Source of the DNA: Pseudomonadota bacterium
Lineage (GTDB): Bacteria > Pseudomonadota > Gammaproteobacteria > Xanthomonadales > Xanthomonadaceae
NCBI GenBank assembly: GCA_021821195.1
Contig: JAKACT010000006.1
Coordinates: forward strand, 1 to 64,000
DNA: 64,000 nucleotides
Direction of reading: 5' to 3'
The position numbers were made by a program, and so were the translations under genes. Below are positions 28,516 to 40,513 of this stretch, one piece after another (positions within the stretch are counted from its first letter, which is position 1; every line of letters starts with the position of its first letter). The notes beneath the pieces are model-generated. The model was not told where the DNA came from, did not search any database, and was given only the letters and a program-made list of their open reading frames with translations.

Positions 28516-28584
28516 CGCGGCCACAACCACGCGAGCATCGGGAAGCGGCTTGCGCTGCCCCGGTCGCACCGGGTGCGCTGCTGC
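28465..28584. repeat. Two tandem copies of a 60-bp repeat
   Basis: Units starting aaccaagcgag (28465) and aaccacgcgag (28525) align over 60 bp with few mismatches (cgagtatcggggagcgact against cgagcatcgggaagcggct, then ttgcgctgcc in both). The first unit contains the loop and right arm of the hairpin above. Copies elsewhere in the genome would show whether this is a dispersed family. Confidence 0.7.
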
Positions 28585-28615
28585 AGCGAAGCCGACCTCG
28601 CCTCTTGCCGAAGCG

Positions 28616-31600
28616 CTAAACCGCTTCCGCCAGCAGCACCTCCAGCGCCTGCGCCAGCATCTCCCCGCTCACCGGCTTGCGCAGGAAGCCATCGAAGCCG
28701 GCCGCGCGTGCCTGCGTTTCCGCATCGCCGTCGGAGCGCGCCGTCACCGCCAGCAGCGGCGCCGCGAACCCGCGTCCGCGCAGCGCGCTGGCCAGCGCCA
28801 GACCGTCCATGCCGGGCAGGTCCAGATCCAGCAATGCCGCATCGAAGCGGCGGGTGGCGGCCTCCGTGAGCGCCCCCAGCCCATGGCCAGCGTGGGTCAC
28901 CGCATGGCCCTGCGCGCGCAGCAGGCCGGCGATGGCCTGCGCCACGATCGGATCGTCCTCCACCAGCAACAGCTCCAGCGCAGGCGACGCCGGCCGGCCC
29001 ATGGGCGCGGCTGCCGAGGCTGCGGCACCGGGCACGTCGGCCGCTGCCGGCAGCGGCAGCTCCACCACGAAACGCGTGCCTGCGCCAGGCGCGCTTTCCA
29101 CCGTGATGCGCCCACCCATCGCCGCCGCCAGCTCCTGCGAGATCGCCAGCCCCAGCCCGCTGCCGCCATAGCGGGCTGCGGTACGCGCGCCGTCGGCCTG
29201 CTCGAAGCGGCGGAACAACCGCTCGCGCTGCTCCGGGTTGAGCCCGGGACCGCTGTCGGCGACCACGAAGCGCACGCCCTGCGGCCGCAGCGCTGCCACT
29301 TCCAGTGACACGTGTCCGGCATCGGTGAACTTCACCGCATTGCCGATCAGGTTGAGCAGGATCTGCTGGACACGCGTGCGGTCGCCTTGCAGTGCGCGCG
29401 GCGTGGCGGCATCGATGTGTTCGGCGAACACCAGCCCCTTGCGCTCGGCCAGCGGCGCCATCAGCCCGGCCACCTCGTCCAGCAGCGGTTTCAGCGCAAA
29501 CGGGGCGTTCACCAGCTCCAGCTTGCCGGCCTCGATGCGGGCCATGTCCAGCGCGTCGTTGACCAGCCGCAGCAGGTGCTCGCCGGCGCGACGGATGGCA
29601 TCGACGTGGCCGCGCTGCTGCGTATCCAGCGGCGTGCCCTGCAGCAGTTCGGCCATGCCCAGCACGCCGGTCATCGGCGTGCGCACCTCGTGGCCGAGGG
29701 TGGCGAGGAAGCGCGACTTGGCCTGCGACGCCTGTTCGGCCAGCGTGCGCTTGTGCTCGGCCAGCTGCCAGGCATGGCGGCGCTTCAGGCGCTCGCGATA
29801 CGCCAGCGCCAGCCCGGCCAGCAGCGTCAGCGCCAACAACGTCCACGCCGCCAGCGCCCAGCCGCTGCGCCACCACGGCGGCGGCACGTCGAAGGCCAGC
29901 TGCTGCTCCGCGGCGGCGTTGCCGGCGGCATCCTGGCCGCGGATGCGCAGCACGTAGCGACCGGGTGCCAGCCCCGTCAGGACGCGCTCGCCGCCGCCGT
30001 CCAGCGCCACCCAGCCATGGTCGAAGCCGTCCAGCCGCGACCAGTAGCGGTTCGCCGCCGGGTCGTCATACGCCAGCAGGCGCGCACGGATGCGGAACTC
30101 GCGGTCATCGCTGCGCAACGCCAGGCCCGGGCCGAACGGCAAGGCCTGCCATTCCCCCTCGCGGCGCACCGCGAATCCGTCGATGCGCAGGACCGGACGC
30201 ATCGGGAGGGGGTCCGCGGCCCCGGTATCGACCAGCCGCAACCCGCCATCCGCGGTGGCCGCAACCAGCACGCCATCGTCGCGCAGCAGCGCCGCGCGGT
30301 CCAGGTATTCCTCGCTGCCACCGGCATCGCGGGTGCCGATGCGCCGCAGGTTGCGGCGCGCGGGGTCCCAGCGGTACAGGCCGCGCGAGGTGGTGACCCA
30401 GGCCCGCCCGCGGGCATCCACCAGCAGCGCCGCCGCCGCCGCCGCCGGCATGCCGGAGCGCGCGCCGATGTGCTCCGCCTGCGTCCAGCCGGCGGCGCCG
30501 CGCCGGTAGCGCTCCAGCCCACCGAGGCGCTGCACCCACAGGGTGTCGGTACCGTCGAAGGCGAGCGCGAAGGCGCGCTCGCTGCCCAGCGCCGGCTGCG
30601 GCTGGAACCGCCTGCCGGCGGCATCGAAGCGCAGCAGGCCGGTGCTGGTGGCAAGCCAGGGCTCGCCGCCGGGCGCCAGCGCCATGTCTTCGATGTCGGC
30701 ATCACCCAGCCCACTGCCGGCGCCGGCAGGCATGTCCCGCAGGATCGCCCCGGTAGCCGCATCGCGCTGCTGCACGCCGGCGCCGGGCGCCGCCAGCCAC
30801 AGGCTGCCATCGGCGGCGGGCAGCAGCCGGGTGACCAGGCTGGACGGCGCCGGTGCCCGTGGGTCGCCCGCCGTCCATTCGTCGATGGCGCCGTCCGCGC
30901 CGATCCGGATCAGGCCGCCGCGGTGCGATACCCACAGCCGCCGCGCCGCATCCTCGGCGATCGCCGCCAATTTGATGTTGCGCAGCCGGGTCAGCGCGTC
31001 GTCACCCAGCGCGGTGACCACGCCGTCCGCGTCCATGTGCTCGACCATCCCGCCCAGCCCGCCCAGCCAGGCGCCGCCGTCGCCAGCCTTGCCCAGCGCG
31101 CGATAGATCCCACCCTGCAAGCCGTCCACGGCGCCGTGGAATTCCGCCAATTGGCGCCAGTCCGAGCGCAGGTAGCCCAGGCCCAGGCCCATCAGCGGCA
31201 CCCACAGTGCACCGTCGCGCTCGGTCGACAGCGTGCTGACCGCGCGCGGGATATCCGGGCCGCCCAGCGGCACCGGCACCGGCGGCGCATCGCCACGCTG
31301 GTGCCACAAACCGCGCTGGCTGCCGATCCAGCGGTCGCCGCGCGGATCGGTGGCCAGCGCCATCATCGCATTGGGACGATGGAACATCGGCGACCATGGC
31401 GGTTGCACCCAGCCACCGCGCGCATGCCGCCAGATGCCGGCCGAGGTGCCCACCCACAGCCCGTCGGGCTGCATGGCCAGCGTGTACACCATCGGCTCGC
31501 CTTCGGCACCGGGCAACGCCACCCGCTCGAACACACCGTCACCGCGACGACGGGCGAGGCCGGCGGTCGTGCCCACCCACAGCACGCCGTCGGCATCGGT

Positions 31601-32143
31601 GGCCAGCGCCAGGATGGTGTCCGAGGGCAGGCCATCGCGATCCGCGGAGAAATGCCGCATCGCGCCGTTGGCATCGATGCGGGTCAGGCCGCCGTCGTAG
31701 GTGCCCAGCCAAGCCGCGTCGCCCTGCCGCGCCAGCGCCCACACGTCATCGCTGGCCAGCGCCGGGTGGGTGGCCTTGCGATAGTGGGTGAACCGCTGTC
31801 GGCTGGCGTCGAGCACGCTGACGCCCTCGCCTTCCACCGCCACCCAGACCCGGTCCGCCGCGTCCACCAGCAGCGCCTGCACGTGATTGCCCGGCAGGCC
31901 GCCGTCGGCCCCAGGCGCATGGCGCCAGACCCGCATGTCCACGCCGTCGAAGCGGGCCAGCCCATCCACCGTGCCGATCCACAGATAGCCGTCGGCATCG
32001 CGCGCCAGCGCCTTGATCTCCGAGGATGGCAGGCCCTGCGCCGGGCCCGCCACGCGGAACCGCGGGCGCTCGGGCACCCCCGCCAGCGCGCAGGCGCAGG
32101 CCAGCCACAGCAGTAGCAGCACGAACCGGAATCGATGCGTCAT
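28616..32143 (-). CDS. Hybrid sensor histidine kinase with two-component-regulator beta-propeller
   Basis: 1175 residues. Signal peptide 1-21, then about 600 residues of Reg_prop propeller repeats ([43 protein letters not shown]), a Y_Y_Y domain (about 660-745), one membrane helix (about 755-775), HisKA with H-box [15 protein letters not shown] (about 810), HATPase ([24 protein letters not shown]) and a C-terminal receiver with phospho-acceptor in [12 protein letters not shown]. The sensor lies in the periplasm, as in Bacteroides hybrid kinases that sense glycans. Output would need a downstream phosphotransfer partner, not seen here. A GGAGGGG site precedes the ATG. Confidence 0.93.
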   Translation of the reverse strand: MTHRFRFVLLLLWLACACALAGVPERPRFRVAGPAQGLPSSEIKALARDADGYLWIGTVDGLARFDGVDMRVWRHAPGADGGLPGNHVQALLVDAADRVWVAVEGEGVSVLDASRQRFTHYRKATHPALASDDVWALARQGDAAWLGTYDGGLTRIDANGAMRHFSADRDGLPSDTILALATDADGVLWVGTTAGLARRRGDGVFERVALPGAEGEPMVYTLAMQPDGLWVGTSAGIWRHARGGWVQPPWSPMFHRPNAMMALATDPRGDRWIGSQRGLWHQRGDAPPVPVPLGGPDIPRAVSTLSTERDGALWVPLMGLGLGYLRSDWRQLAEFHGAVDGLQGGIYRALGKAGDGGAWLGGLGGMVEHMDADGVVTALGDDALTRLRNIKLAAIAEDAARRLWVSHRGGLIRIGADGAIDEWTAGDPRAPAPSSLVTRLLPAADGSLWLAAPGAGVQQRDAATGAILRDMPAGAGSGLGDADIEDMALAPGGEPWLATSTGLLRFDAAGRRFQPQPALGSERAFALAFDGTDTLWVQRLGGLERYRRGAAGWTQAEHIGARSGMPAAAAAALLVDARGRAWVTTSRGLYRWDPARRNLRRIGTRDAGGSEEYLDRAALLRDDGVLVAATADGGLRLVDTGAADPLPMRPVLRIDGFAVRREGEWQALPFGPGLALRSDDREFRIRARLLAYDDPAANRYWSRLDGFDHGWVALDGGGERVLTGLAPGRYVLRIRGQDAAGNAAAEQQLAFDVPPPWWRSGWALAAWTLLALTLLAGLALAYRERLKRRHAWQLAEHKRTLAEQASQAKSRFLATLGHEVRTPMTGVLGMAELLQGTPLDTQQRGHVDAIRRAGEHLLRLVNDALDMARIEAGKLELVNAPFALKPLLDEVAGLMAPLAERKGLVFAEHIDAATPRALQGDRTRVQQILLNLIGNAVKFTDAGHVSLEVAALRPQGVRFVVADSGPGLNPEQRERLFRRFEQADGARTAARYGGSGLGLAISQELAAAMGGRITVESAPGAGTRFVVELPLPAAADVPGAAASAAAPMGRPASPALELLLVEDDPIVAQAIAGLLRAQGHAVTHAGHGLGALTEAATRRFDAALLDLDLPGMDGLALASALRGRGFAAPLLAVTARSDGDAETQARAAGFDGFLRKPVSGEMLAQALEVLLAEAV

Positions 32144-32256
32144 GTCCCCTCCCCGGCACTGATGCTGGCAACGCTACGTTTCACTTGCAAGCACGCCGGC
32201 ACGACCGGCCGCCGCCTAGAATCCCCCGCACCATCCGACACCGTGGCGAGAACCCG

Positions 32257-32847
32257 ATGCCCAAGACCTCCCCGCGCAGCGATTGGCCCGCCCTGAGCAA
32301 GGCGCTGCACTGGCTGGTCGCCGCGCTGATCCTGGTGATGGCCTGGCTGGGCCTGACCATGGGCGAGATGCCCAACGGCCCGGACAAGATCGCCACCTAT
32401 GCGCTGCACAAGTCGATCGGCCTGGGCATCCTCGCGCTGGTGGCGCTGCGGCTGTCGTGGCGCCTGTACGCCGGTACACCGGCGCCGGTGGCGGGCACGC
32501 CGCGCTGGCAGGCACGCATCGCCGGCGTGACGCACGTGGCGCTGTACGCGCTGCTGCTGGCGCTGCCGTTGAGCGGCTGGCTGCTGAACTCCGCGGCCGG
32601 CTTCCCGCTGCAATGGTTCGGCCTGTTCAACCTGCCGGCGCTGGCCGGCCGCGACGAGGCCCTGCACGCGCTGGCCGGACAGGCGCACGAACTGCTGTTC
32701 TGGGCGCTGGCCGGGCTGGTGGTGCTGCATGCCGCGGCCGCGCTCCACCACCACCTGTTCCTGGGCGATGCCACCCTCGCCCGCATGCTGCCGCGCGGCT
32801 GGCTGCGCGCCGGCGCCGCCCCCGAATCGGAGAACCGCGATGCGTAA
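32257..32847 (+). CDS. Cytochrome b561 family protein
   Basis: 196 residues from ATG 32257. Four membrane helices with conserved histidines expected to bind two b haems: KALHWLVAALILVMAWLGL, LHKSIGLGILALVAL, THVALYALLLALPLSGWLL and QAHELLFWALAGLVVLH. It resembles E. coli CybB, which oxidises ubiquinol. Its last bases overlap the YceI gene by eight, an arrangement seen widely (b561-YceI pairs), suggesting a linked electron-transfer or isoprenoid-quinone role. Confidence 0.92.
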   Translation: MPKTSPRSDWPALSKALHWLVAALILVMAWLGLTMGEMPNGPDKIATYALHKSIGLGILALVALRLSWRLYAGTPAPVAGTPRWQARIAGVTHVALYALLLALPLSGWLLNSAAGFPLQWFGLFNLPALAGRDEALHALAGQAHELLFWALAGLVVLHAAAALHHHLFLGDATLARMLPRGWLRAGAAPESENRDA

Positions 32848-33385
32848 GTTGCTGCTGCCGGCGCTGCTGGCCCTGTCCATCCCTGCCGTCGCCGCCGACT
32901 ACGTGCAGGCGCCCGGCTCGACCCTGGCGTTCGCCGGCAAGTACCAGGGCGAAGTCTTCGTCGGCCGCTTCCCCGGCTTTTCCACCAAGCTGTCGTTCGA
33001 CCCGCGCAAGCTGGACGCCTCGCGGCTGGAAGTGACCATCCCGATGGCCACCGCCACCACCCGCAACGCCGATTACGACGGCGAGATGCGCGGCGCCGCG
33101 TTCTTCGATGCGGCGAAGTTCCCCCAAGCCACCTACGTGGCCACGAAGTTCCGCGCCCTCGGCGGCAACCGCTACGCCGCCGACGGCACCCTGATCCTGC
33201 GCGGGGCCAGCAAGCCGGTGACGCTGACCTTCGAGTGGACGCAGGGCGCGAACCCGGTGCTGTTCGGCCGCGCCGCGGTGCAGCGGCTGGATTTCGGGGT
33301 GGGCGGCGGGCAATGGGCGGATACCGGGCTGATCCCCAATGCCATCGCGGTGAGCACGCGGGTGGTGCTGAAGCCGGCGCCGTAA
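32840..33385 (+). CDS. YceI-family periplasmic lipocalin-like protein
   Basis: 181 residues from ATG 32840. A signal peptide (MRKLLLPALLALSIPAVAA) is followed by a YceI beta-barrel that binds polyisoprenoids or lipids in studied homologues. Motifs: STLAFAGKYQGEVFVGRFPGFSTKL, ATTRNADYDGEMRGAAFFDAAKFP, and GTLILRGASKPVTLTFEW. It overlaps the cytochrome b561 gene by eight bases, so the two are translationally coupled. Confidence 0.94.
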   Translation: MRKLLLPALLALSIPAVAADYVQAPGSTLAFAGKYQGEVFVGRFPGFSTKLSFDPRKLDASRLEVTIPMATATTRNADYDGEMRGAAFFDAAKFPQATYVATKFRALGGNRYAADGTLILRGASKPVTLTFEWTQGANPVLFGRAAVQRLDFGVGGGQWADTGLIPNAIAVSTRVVLKPAP

Positions 33386-33402
33386 CCGCGGCGCTCGCCC
33401 GG

Positions 33403-33633
33403 CTACACGCCGCTGCAGAACGCGCGCACGCGCTCGGCGTCGAACGGCCACTCCAGCTCGGCGTCGCTGTCGTCGTCGCACAGCACCGGCACCCGCAGGC
33501 CATAGCGCGCTTCCAGGGCCTCGTCGTCGTCGACGAACACGGTGTCGAATTCAGGGATCCGCGCCACCGCCAGCACGTCCAGCGCCAGGTCGCACAGGTG
33601 GCAGCGGTCGCGCTGGTAGAGGATCAGGGCCAT
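33403..33633 (-). CDS. Glutaredoxin-like (DUF836) protein
   Basis: 76 residues from ATG 33633; the longer track ORF overlaps the sdaA start. A thioredoxin-fold miniature with a CxxC motif, [14 protein letters not shown], and the cis-proline segment YGLRVPVLC. This YruB/DUF836 group is common beside redox genes; specific partners are unknown. It is divergent from sdaA across 73 bp. Confidence 0.88.
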   Translation of the reverse strand: MALILYQRDRCHLCDLALDVLAVARIPEFDTVFVDDDEALEARYGLRVPVLCDDDSDAELEWPFDAERVRAFCSGV

Positions 33634-33706
33634 ACGCACGCGTCCTTGGGGCGGAGATTGCCGGCCTAGAATAGCGGCCTCCCCCCGCCCGGCAATCCCC
33701 ACGCAC

Positions 33707-35104
<1,398 letters not shown>

Positions 35105-35253
35105 CGGCCGCGGCCGGTATCAAGTCTTCCCCCTGCGAGCCGCTACCGGTTTCGAGGTAATCTCGACCGCACGGGATCCGGGGGGAAATCTCGATCGCCT
35201 GTCCATCCGCCACCAGCCGCGCCTCCACGCTCCGCCGGGCCTGCACGTGCCTG

Positions 35254-38200
35254 TTGCGGCGATGGCTGCTGTTGCTTGCGCTGGCCGTTCCGCCGGGCGT
35301 CGGCGCGCTGGAGACCCACAAGCCGTTCGACGATTACGTCGTTGATACCTGGGACGTAAAGCAGGGGCTGCCGCAAATCAGCGTGCTGGCGATGACCCAA
35401 GACGCCGACGGCTACCTGTGGTTCGGCACCCAAGCCGGGTTGGCCCGCTTCGACGGGGTGCGCTTCCACCGCTACAACCCGCGCGACACCCTCGGCGTGA
35501 ACAGCAACATCCAGGCGCTGCTGGCCGACCGCCAGCACCGGCTCTGGATCGGTACCGCGCTGGGCCTGCTGGTGCTGGAGGACGGCCGTTTCCGGCGGGT
35601 GCTGCCGGTGGACGCCGGCGGCCAGCCGGCGCTCGCCTTCCCGGTGCGGGCGCTGGCGATGGCAGACGGCCGCGTGCTGGTGGCGGGTGCGGAGGGCATC
35701 TACACCCCCCAGGGCGGCCGCCTGCGCCTGTTGCATGCGCTGCCGGAGCCGGCCTTGAGCCTGCTGGTGCGGCCCGACGGACTGTGGGCGGGCGGCGCCG
35801 GGCGGGTCTATCGGATCCGTCAAGGCACGACCGAGGCCTTCCCGCTGCCGGCAGCGGCAGGCGGCCCGGTCACTGCGCTGGCCTGGCACCACGGCGCCAT
35901 CTGGGCGGGCGGCAACCGCGGCCTGTTCCGCCTGCAGCACGGCGCCTTCCTCGGCGCGGGCACGGGCAACGCGCCCACCATCGAGGCAATGGCCGGCGAC
36001 CGCGACGACAACCTGTGGGTCGCGACCTCGCAGTACCTGGAGCGCTGGCGCGGCGGCCAGCCGGTCGAGCGCATCCAGGGTACGCCGGGCAGCATCGGCA
36101 TCCGCGCGATCTACGAAGACCACGACGGCAACCTGTGGCTGGGCAGCCAGACCGAAGGCGTGGCGCGGGCCTGGAACGGCTACACCCGGCGCGTCGACCA
36201 GTCCCATGGCCTGGCCAACCCGCTGCTGTGGGCGATTTCCGGGGCACCCGACGGCAGCGTCTGGCTGGGCACCGTCAACGGGGTGGAAGTCTGGCGCGAT
36301 GGCCGCGTCCAGCAGGCGGTGGCCGGCGCGCGGCTGCCGCATCCGGAGGCCTACAGCCTGCTGGCGGAAGCCGGCCAGGTCTGGATCGGCACCCGCGCCG
36401 GTGTGGCCGTGTTGCGCGGCGGCCGGCTGGAGCAGCCGGCGGTGTTGGCGCCGCTGCGTAACCTGCAGATCAACGGCATCGTCCGCGACCGCAGCGGGCG
36501 GCTGTGGTTCGCCAGCGGCGACGGGCTGTTCCTGCTCGACCGCGATCACCGGCTGCTCCGCTACGGCCGGGCCGAAGGCCTGGCCGACGCCCGCGTCCGG
36601 GTCATCCACGAAACCCGCGAGGGTCGCCTGCTGGTGGGCTCCAGCCATGGCCTGTACGAGTGGCGCGACGGCCGCATCCTCGCGTTGGGACGACAGACCG
36701 GGCTCGATGACGACATCGCCGTCACTGCCCTGCTCGAACTGGCGAACGGGCAGTGGGTGGTGGGCAGCAGCAACGGCGACAGCCTGCACGTGTTCGACGG
36801 CAAGCGCTGGCACGCCTTCGACGGCAGGCGCGGCCTGCCGACCAACATTCCCTTCCACCTCGCCGAGGACGCCGGCAGCCTGTGGGTGGCCGGCATGCAG
36901 GGCGTGTACCGGCTGCCGCTGGCGCAGCTCGAGCGGGCGCTGCGCTCGCCCGCCCTGCAACTGGACCCGCAGCTGGTCATCAATTCCGGTTTCGACCGTC
37001 CCGGCGGCCAACAGGACAAATGCTGCAACGGTTCCGGCAACGGCCGCGGCCTGCTGCGCGACGGCCAGCTGTGGCTGCCTACCCGCGACGGCGCGCTGCT
37101 GGTGCGGCTGGCCACCGCCGAGGCCGGCACGCCGCGGCCGGTGCGGATTGAAAGCGTGGCAACGCAGGCTCGCGCCTACGTCCCCGGCAAGGACACGCTG
37201 CGGCTGCCGATGGACGCGCGCGACCTGCGCTTCGACTTCACCGTGCCGGCATTCCAACCAACCCAGTCGCCGCGGCTGCGCTACCGGCTCAGCGGCTTCG
37301 AGCAGCGCTGGCGGGATTTGGAAAACCCGTCGCTGCGCTCGGCCAGCTACGTCAACCTGCCACCCGGCCATTACCGCTTCGAAGTGGCCGACTTCAGCCG
37401 CGCCGATCCGCTGGCCGGTAGTGCGCATCTGGACGTGACCCTGCCGCCGCACCTGCATGAAACCCTGGCCTTCCGCGTCCTGGCGGGGCTGCTGGCGGTG
37501 GCGCTGGTGTGGCTGGGCTACCTCGGCCTGCGCCACCGCTATGCGCGCCAGCGGATGGTGCTGGAGCAGTTGGTGCAGGAGCGCACCCGCGACCTGCAGG
37601 CCGCCAACGCCAGGCTGAAGGAAATCAGCTTCACCGACCCGCTGACCGGCCTGCACAACCGCCGCTACCTGGCCCAGCAGATTCCCGTCGACCTGTCGTT
37701 CTACCAGCGCGACGCCGCCTACCGCGAAGGCCGCGACGCGCTGGTGATCGCGCTACTCGACGTCGACCACTTCAAGGTCATCAACGATACCTGGGGCCAC
37801 GCCGCGGGCGACCGTGTGCTGGAGCAACTTGGCCAGCTGCTGGGGGAACTCAAGCGCAGCGGCGACTACGTGGCGCGCTGGGGCGGCGAGGAATTCCTGC
37901 TGGTGCTGCGGCCGCTGCCGCGCGGCAGCATGGCCAATATCGGCGAGCGCCTGCGCTCGCGCATCGCCGCGCACCGGTTCGACCTAGGCAACGGCGCCGA
38001 GCATCGCCTGACCGTTTCGATCGGCCTGGTCGAATGCCCGCTGTTCCGCGACCATCCGGACCTGCTCGGCTGGGAACAGCTGGTCACGCTGGCCGATCGC
38101 GCCATGTACGCGGTCAAGAATTCCGGGCGCAATGGCTGGATGGCCTATCGCCCGTTGCCCCAGGCACGACTGCCCGAGGACCCCTCGGCCTACCGCGACA

Positions 38201-38325
38201 ATCCGCGCCAGCTGCTCGACAGCGGCCTGCTGGAACTGTTCGGCGCCCCGCGCGGGGCATCCGGCCACTCCCCGCCCGCGGCGGACGCCACGCCGCCTTC
38301 CAGCGATTCTCCGGCAGAGGGATGA
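35254..38325 (+). CDS. Diguanylate cyclase with two-component-regulator beta-propeller
   Basis: 1023 residues from a probable TTG 35254. Signal peptide about 1-19, then propeller repeats (DGYLWFGTQAGLARFDG, RLWIGTALGLLVLE, GNLWLGSQTEG), a Y_Y_Y domain (about 660-735), one membrane helix (about 740-760, VLAGLLAVALVWLGYLGL), a short coiled coil and a GGDEF domain (about 795-960). The active site is intact (RWGGEEFLLVL, about residue 876; FTDPLTGLHNRRYL before it), so c-di-GMP synthesis is likely in response to a periplasmic signal. The sensor architecture matches the hybrid kinase about 3 kb away. The exact start is uncertain because no ATG is near. Confidence 0.92.
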   Translation: MRRWLLLLALAVPPGVGALETHKPFDDYVVDTWDVKQGLPQISVLAMTQDADGYLWFGTQAGLARFDGVRFHRYNPRDTLGVNSNIQALLADRQHRLWIGTALGLLVLEDGRFRRVLPVDAGGQPALAFPVRALAMADGRVLVAGAEGIYTPQGGRLRLLHALPEPALSLLVRPDGLWAGGAGRVYRIRQGTTEAFPLPAAAGGPVTALAWHHGAIWAGGNRGLFRLQHGAFLGAGTGNAPTIEAMAGDRDDNLWVATSQYLERWRGGQPVERIQGTPGSIGIRAIYEDHDGNLWLGSQTEGVARAWNGYTRRVDQSHGLANPLLWAISGAPDGSVWLGTVNGVEVWRDGRVQQAVAGARLPHPEAYSLLAEAGQVWIGTRAGVAVLRGGRLEQPAVLAPLRNLQINGIVRDRSGRLWFASGDGLFLLDRDHRLLRYGRAEGLADARVRVIHETREGRLLVGSSHGLYEWRDGRILALGRQTGLDDDIAVTALLELANGQWVVGSSNGDSLHVFDGKRWHAFDGRRGLPTNIPFHLAEDAGSLWVAGMQGVYRLPLAQLERALRSPALQLDPQLVINSGFDRPGGQQDKCCNGSGNGRGLLRDGQLWLPTRDGALLVRLATAEAGTPRPVRIESVATQARAYVPGKDTLRLPMDARDLRFDFTVPAFQPTQSPRLRYRLSGFEQRWRDLENPSLRSASYVNLPPGHYRFEVADFSRADPLAGSAHLDVTLPPHLHETLAFRVLAGLLAVALVWLGYLGLRHRYARQRMVLEQLVQERTRDLQAANARLKEISFTDPLTGLHNRRYLAQQIPVDLSFYQRDAAYREGRDALVIALLDVDHFKVINDTWGHAAGDRVLEQLGQLLGELKRSGDYVARWGGEEFLLVLRPLPRGSMANIGERLRSRIAAHRFDLGNGAEHRLTVSIGLVECPLFRDHPDLLGWEQLVTLADRAMYAVKNSGRNGWMAYRPLPQARLPEDPSAYRDNPRQLLDSGLLELFGAPRGASGHSPPAADATPPSSDSPAEG

Positions 38326-38329
38326 CGCC

Positions 38330-40513
38330 ATGCGGAACGTCCTCGCAACCGCGCTGCATGGCGCCCTGCTGACCGCCCTCTACTTCGCCGGCGCGGTGGT
38401 CGCGGTGCTGTACCTGCGCACGCCGGCCGACGTCACCCTGTTCTGGCCGGCCGCCGGTATCGGCTACGCGCTGGTGCTGCGGTACGGCCTGCGCTACGCG
38501 CTGGTGATCCCGCTGGCGCAGTTGCTGCTGCACCTGCTGGTGGTGCCGGTACCGGCGTCCTTCCTGCCGTTCTCGCTGGCCAGCAACTATGTCGGCACCG
38601 TGGTTGCCTGCGCCTACGTGGCAAGCCGCCAGATGCGCCTGCAGCTGCGGATCGGCGATGGCTTCCTGCTGCTGCGCGGCGGCATCCTGCTGTCCATCGT
38701 GAGCGCACTGGTCGGCTCCACCGGCATGCTGCTCGCAGGGATGGCGCCGGCGACGGAACTGCCGCGGGTGCTGCTGCAGTGGACGCTGGGTGACCTGCTG
38801 GGGGTGACCGCGATCGTCCCCTTCCTGCTGCTGTTCTTCGCCCGCAACCTGCCGGTGACCCTGCCCGCACCCAGCGGCGCCAGCCGCCGCGAACGCCTGG
38901 CCTGGATCATCGCGATGCTGCTGGCGCTGGCCGGCGGTTTTTCCATCACCCGTGACGGCAGCCTCTACCCGCTGTCGCTGGCAACCCTGCCGATGGCATT
39001 GCTGCTGTGGTCGGCCGCGCGCTACCCGCCCCTGTTCACCGCGGGCGCGACCATGCTGGTCACCCTGCTGCTGGCGCTGGTGCTGGGGCTGGGACTGGGC
39101 GGCACCGACCGACCGGAGCTGCTGCACGACACCGCGTTGATGATGGGCACGCTGGTGATCAACTCGGTGGTCCCGATCCTGCTGGTGGCGTCCTACAACG
39201 AGCGCGCCGACACCATGGAGGCGCTGCGCATCCGCGCCACCACCGACCCGCTGACCGGCCTGCTCAACCGCGACGCCTTCGAAGAGCAGGCGCGTGCGCG
39301 ACTGGCCCGCTCGACCGAGGCGCAGACCCTGCTGTACGTGGACCTGGACAACTTCAAGCTGGTCAACGATGCCGCCAGCCACGCCGCCGGCGACGAGGCG
39401 CTGCGGCACGTGGCCACGCTGGTGCGCGATGCCTTCGACGATGACGCGCTGGTGGCGCACAGCAGCGGCGACGAATTCACCATCTTGGCGCCGCAGGACG
39501 TGGCCACCGCCACCGTCGCCGGGCGCCGGCTGCTGGGCGCGATCGAAGAGCTGCGGGTGGTTTGGCAAGGCGGCACCCTACGCGCCACCGCCAGCATCGG
39601 CATCGCCGCCAGCCTGCCGCCGCACGCCAGCTTCGACGACCTGCTGTCGCAAGTGGACACCGCCTGCCACGAGGCCAAGGAGCTGGGCGGCAACCGGCTG
39701 CTGGTGGCCGGCCAGAACGCCGAGAGCCTGCGCAGCCGCAGCCGGATGATGCGCAATGCGTTGGACGCGCGCGAAGCGCTGGACCAGCGTCGCTTCGAGC
39801 TGTGGTGCCAGCCGATCGTGAACCTGCGCGCACCCGGCGCGGTGCAGACGCATTTCGAGGTGCTGCTGCGCTGGCGCGACGGCGACGACCGCCTGCGCGC
39901 GCCGGCCGACATGATCGCCGCGGCCGAGCGTTACCGGCTGGGGCCGCGGCTGGACCGCCACGTGCTGGATACGGTGCTGGACTGGCTGGATGCGCACCGC
40001 GCGGCGGCCGCGCAGATCGGCCAGTGCAACATCAATCTCGGCGCAGCCACCCTGGCCGACGACGAGTTCGCCGACTACGTCGCCGGCCGCCTGCGCCACA
40101 GTCCGCTGCGGCCGGGCCAGCTGTGCCTGGAAATCACCGAAACCAGCGTAGTCCGCGACCTCACCCGCACGCGCCGGTTCATCGCCCGCATGCGCGAGCT
40201 GGGCTGCCGGTTCGCGCTCGACGATTTCGGCACCGGCTTTTGTTCGTTCGGCTACCTGCGCGACCTGCAGGTGGACTACCTCAAGATCGACGGCGGCTTC
40301 GTCCGCGACCTGACCGAATCACGGCTGTCGGAAGCGGTGGTGCGCTCGATCACCGAAATCGCCCACCTGCTGGACATGCGCGCGGTGGGCGAACAGGTGG
40401 AGACCGAGGAGCAGTTGCACCGCCTGCAGGCCTTGCAGGTGGACTACGCGCAGGGTTACGTGTTCCAGCGGCCGGTGCCGATCGCCGACTTCTTCGGCCT
40501 GCCCACCGGCTGA
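38330..40513 (+). CDS. MASE1-type membrane GGDEF/EAL protein, probable c-di-GMP phosphodiesterase
   Basis: 727 residues from ATG 38330, 4 bp after the cyclase stop, with a CAGAGGGA site. The N-terminal 290 residues hold about eight membrane helices of the MASE1 type (TLFWPAAGIGYALVL). The GGDEF domain (about 300-465) is degenerate: HSSGDEFTIL replaces GGDEF, so cyclase activity is doubtful. The EAL domain (about 490-720) reads FEVLLRW (EVL variant) but keeps LEITET, LDDFGTGFCSFGYL, LKIDGGFVRDL and GEQVETEEQ, so hydrolysis is plausible. Its 3' end overlaps hom convergently. Confidence 0.92.
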   Translation: MRNVLATALHGALLTALYFAGAVVAVLYLRTPADVTLFWPAAGIGYALVLRYGLRYALVIPLAQLLLHLLVVPVPASFLPFSLASNYVGTVVACAYVASRQMRLQLRIGDGFLLLRGGILLSIVSALVGSTGMLLAGMAPATELPRVLLQWTLGDLLGVTAIVPFLLLFFARNLPVTLPAPSGASRRERLAWIIAMLLALAGGFSITRDGSLYPLSLATLPMALLLWSAARYPPLFTAGATMLVTLLLALVLGLGLGGTDRPELLHDTALMMGTLVINSVVPILLVASYNERADTMEALRIRATTDPLTGLLNRDAFEEQARARLARSTEAQTLLYVDLDNFKLVNDAASHAAGDEALRHVATLVRDAFDDDALVAHSSGDEFTILAPQDVATATVAGRRLLGAIEELRVVWQGGTLRATASIGIAASLPPHASFDDLLSQVDTACHEAKELGGNRLLVAGQNAESLRSRSRMMRNALDAREALDQRRFELWCQPIVNLRAPGAVQTHFEVLLRWRDGDDRLRAPADMIAAAERYRLGPRLDRHVLDTVLDWLDAHRAAAAQIGQCNINLGAATLADDEFADYVAGRLRHSPLRPGQLCLEITETSVVRDLTRTRRFIARMRELGCRFALDDFGTGFCSFGYLRDLQVDYLKIDGGFVRDLTESRLSEAVVRSITEIAHLLDMRAVGEQVETEEQLHRLQALQVDYAQGYVFQRPVPIADFFGLPTG

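Noticed and set aside
29312-32116. 934-residue plus-strand ORF
   Set aside because: Antisense to the hybrid histidine kinase; composition typical of a shadow frame.
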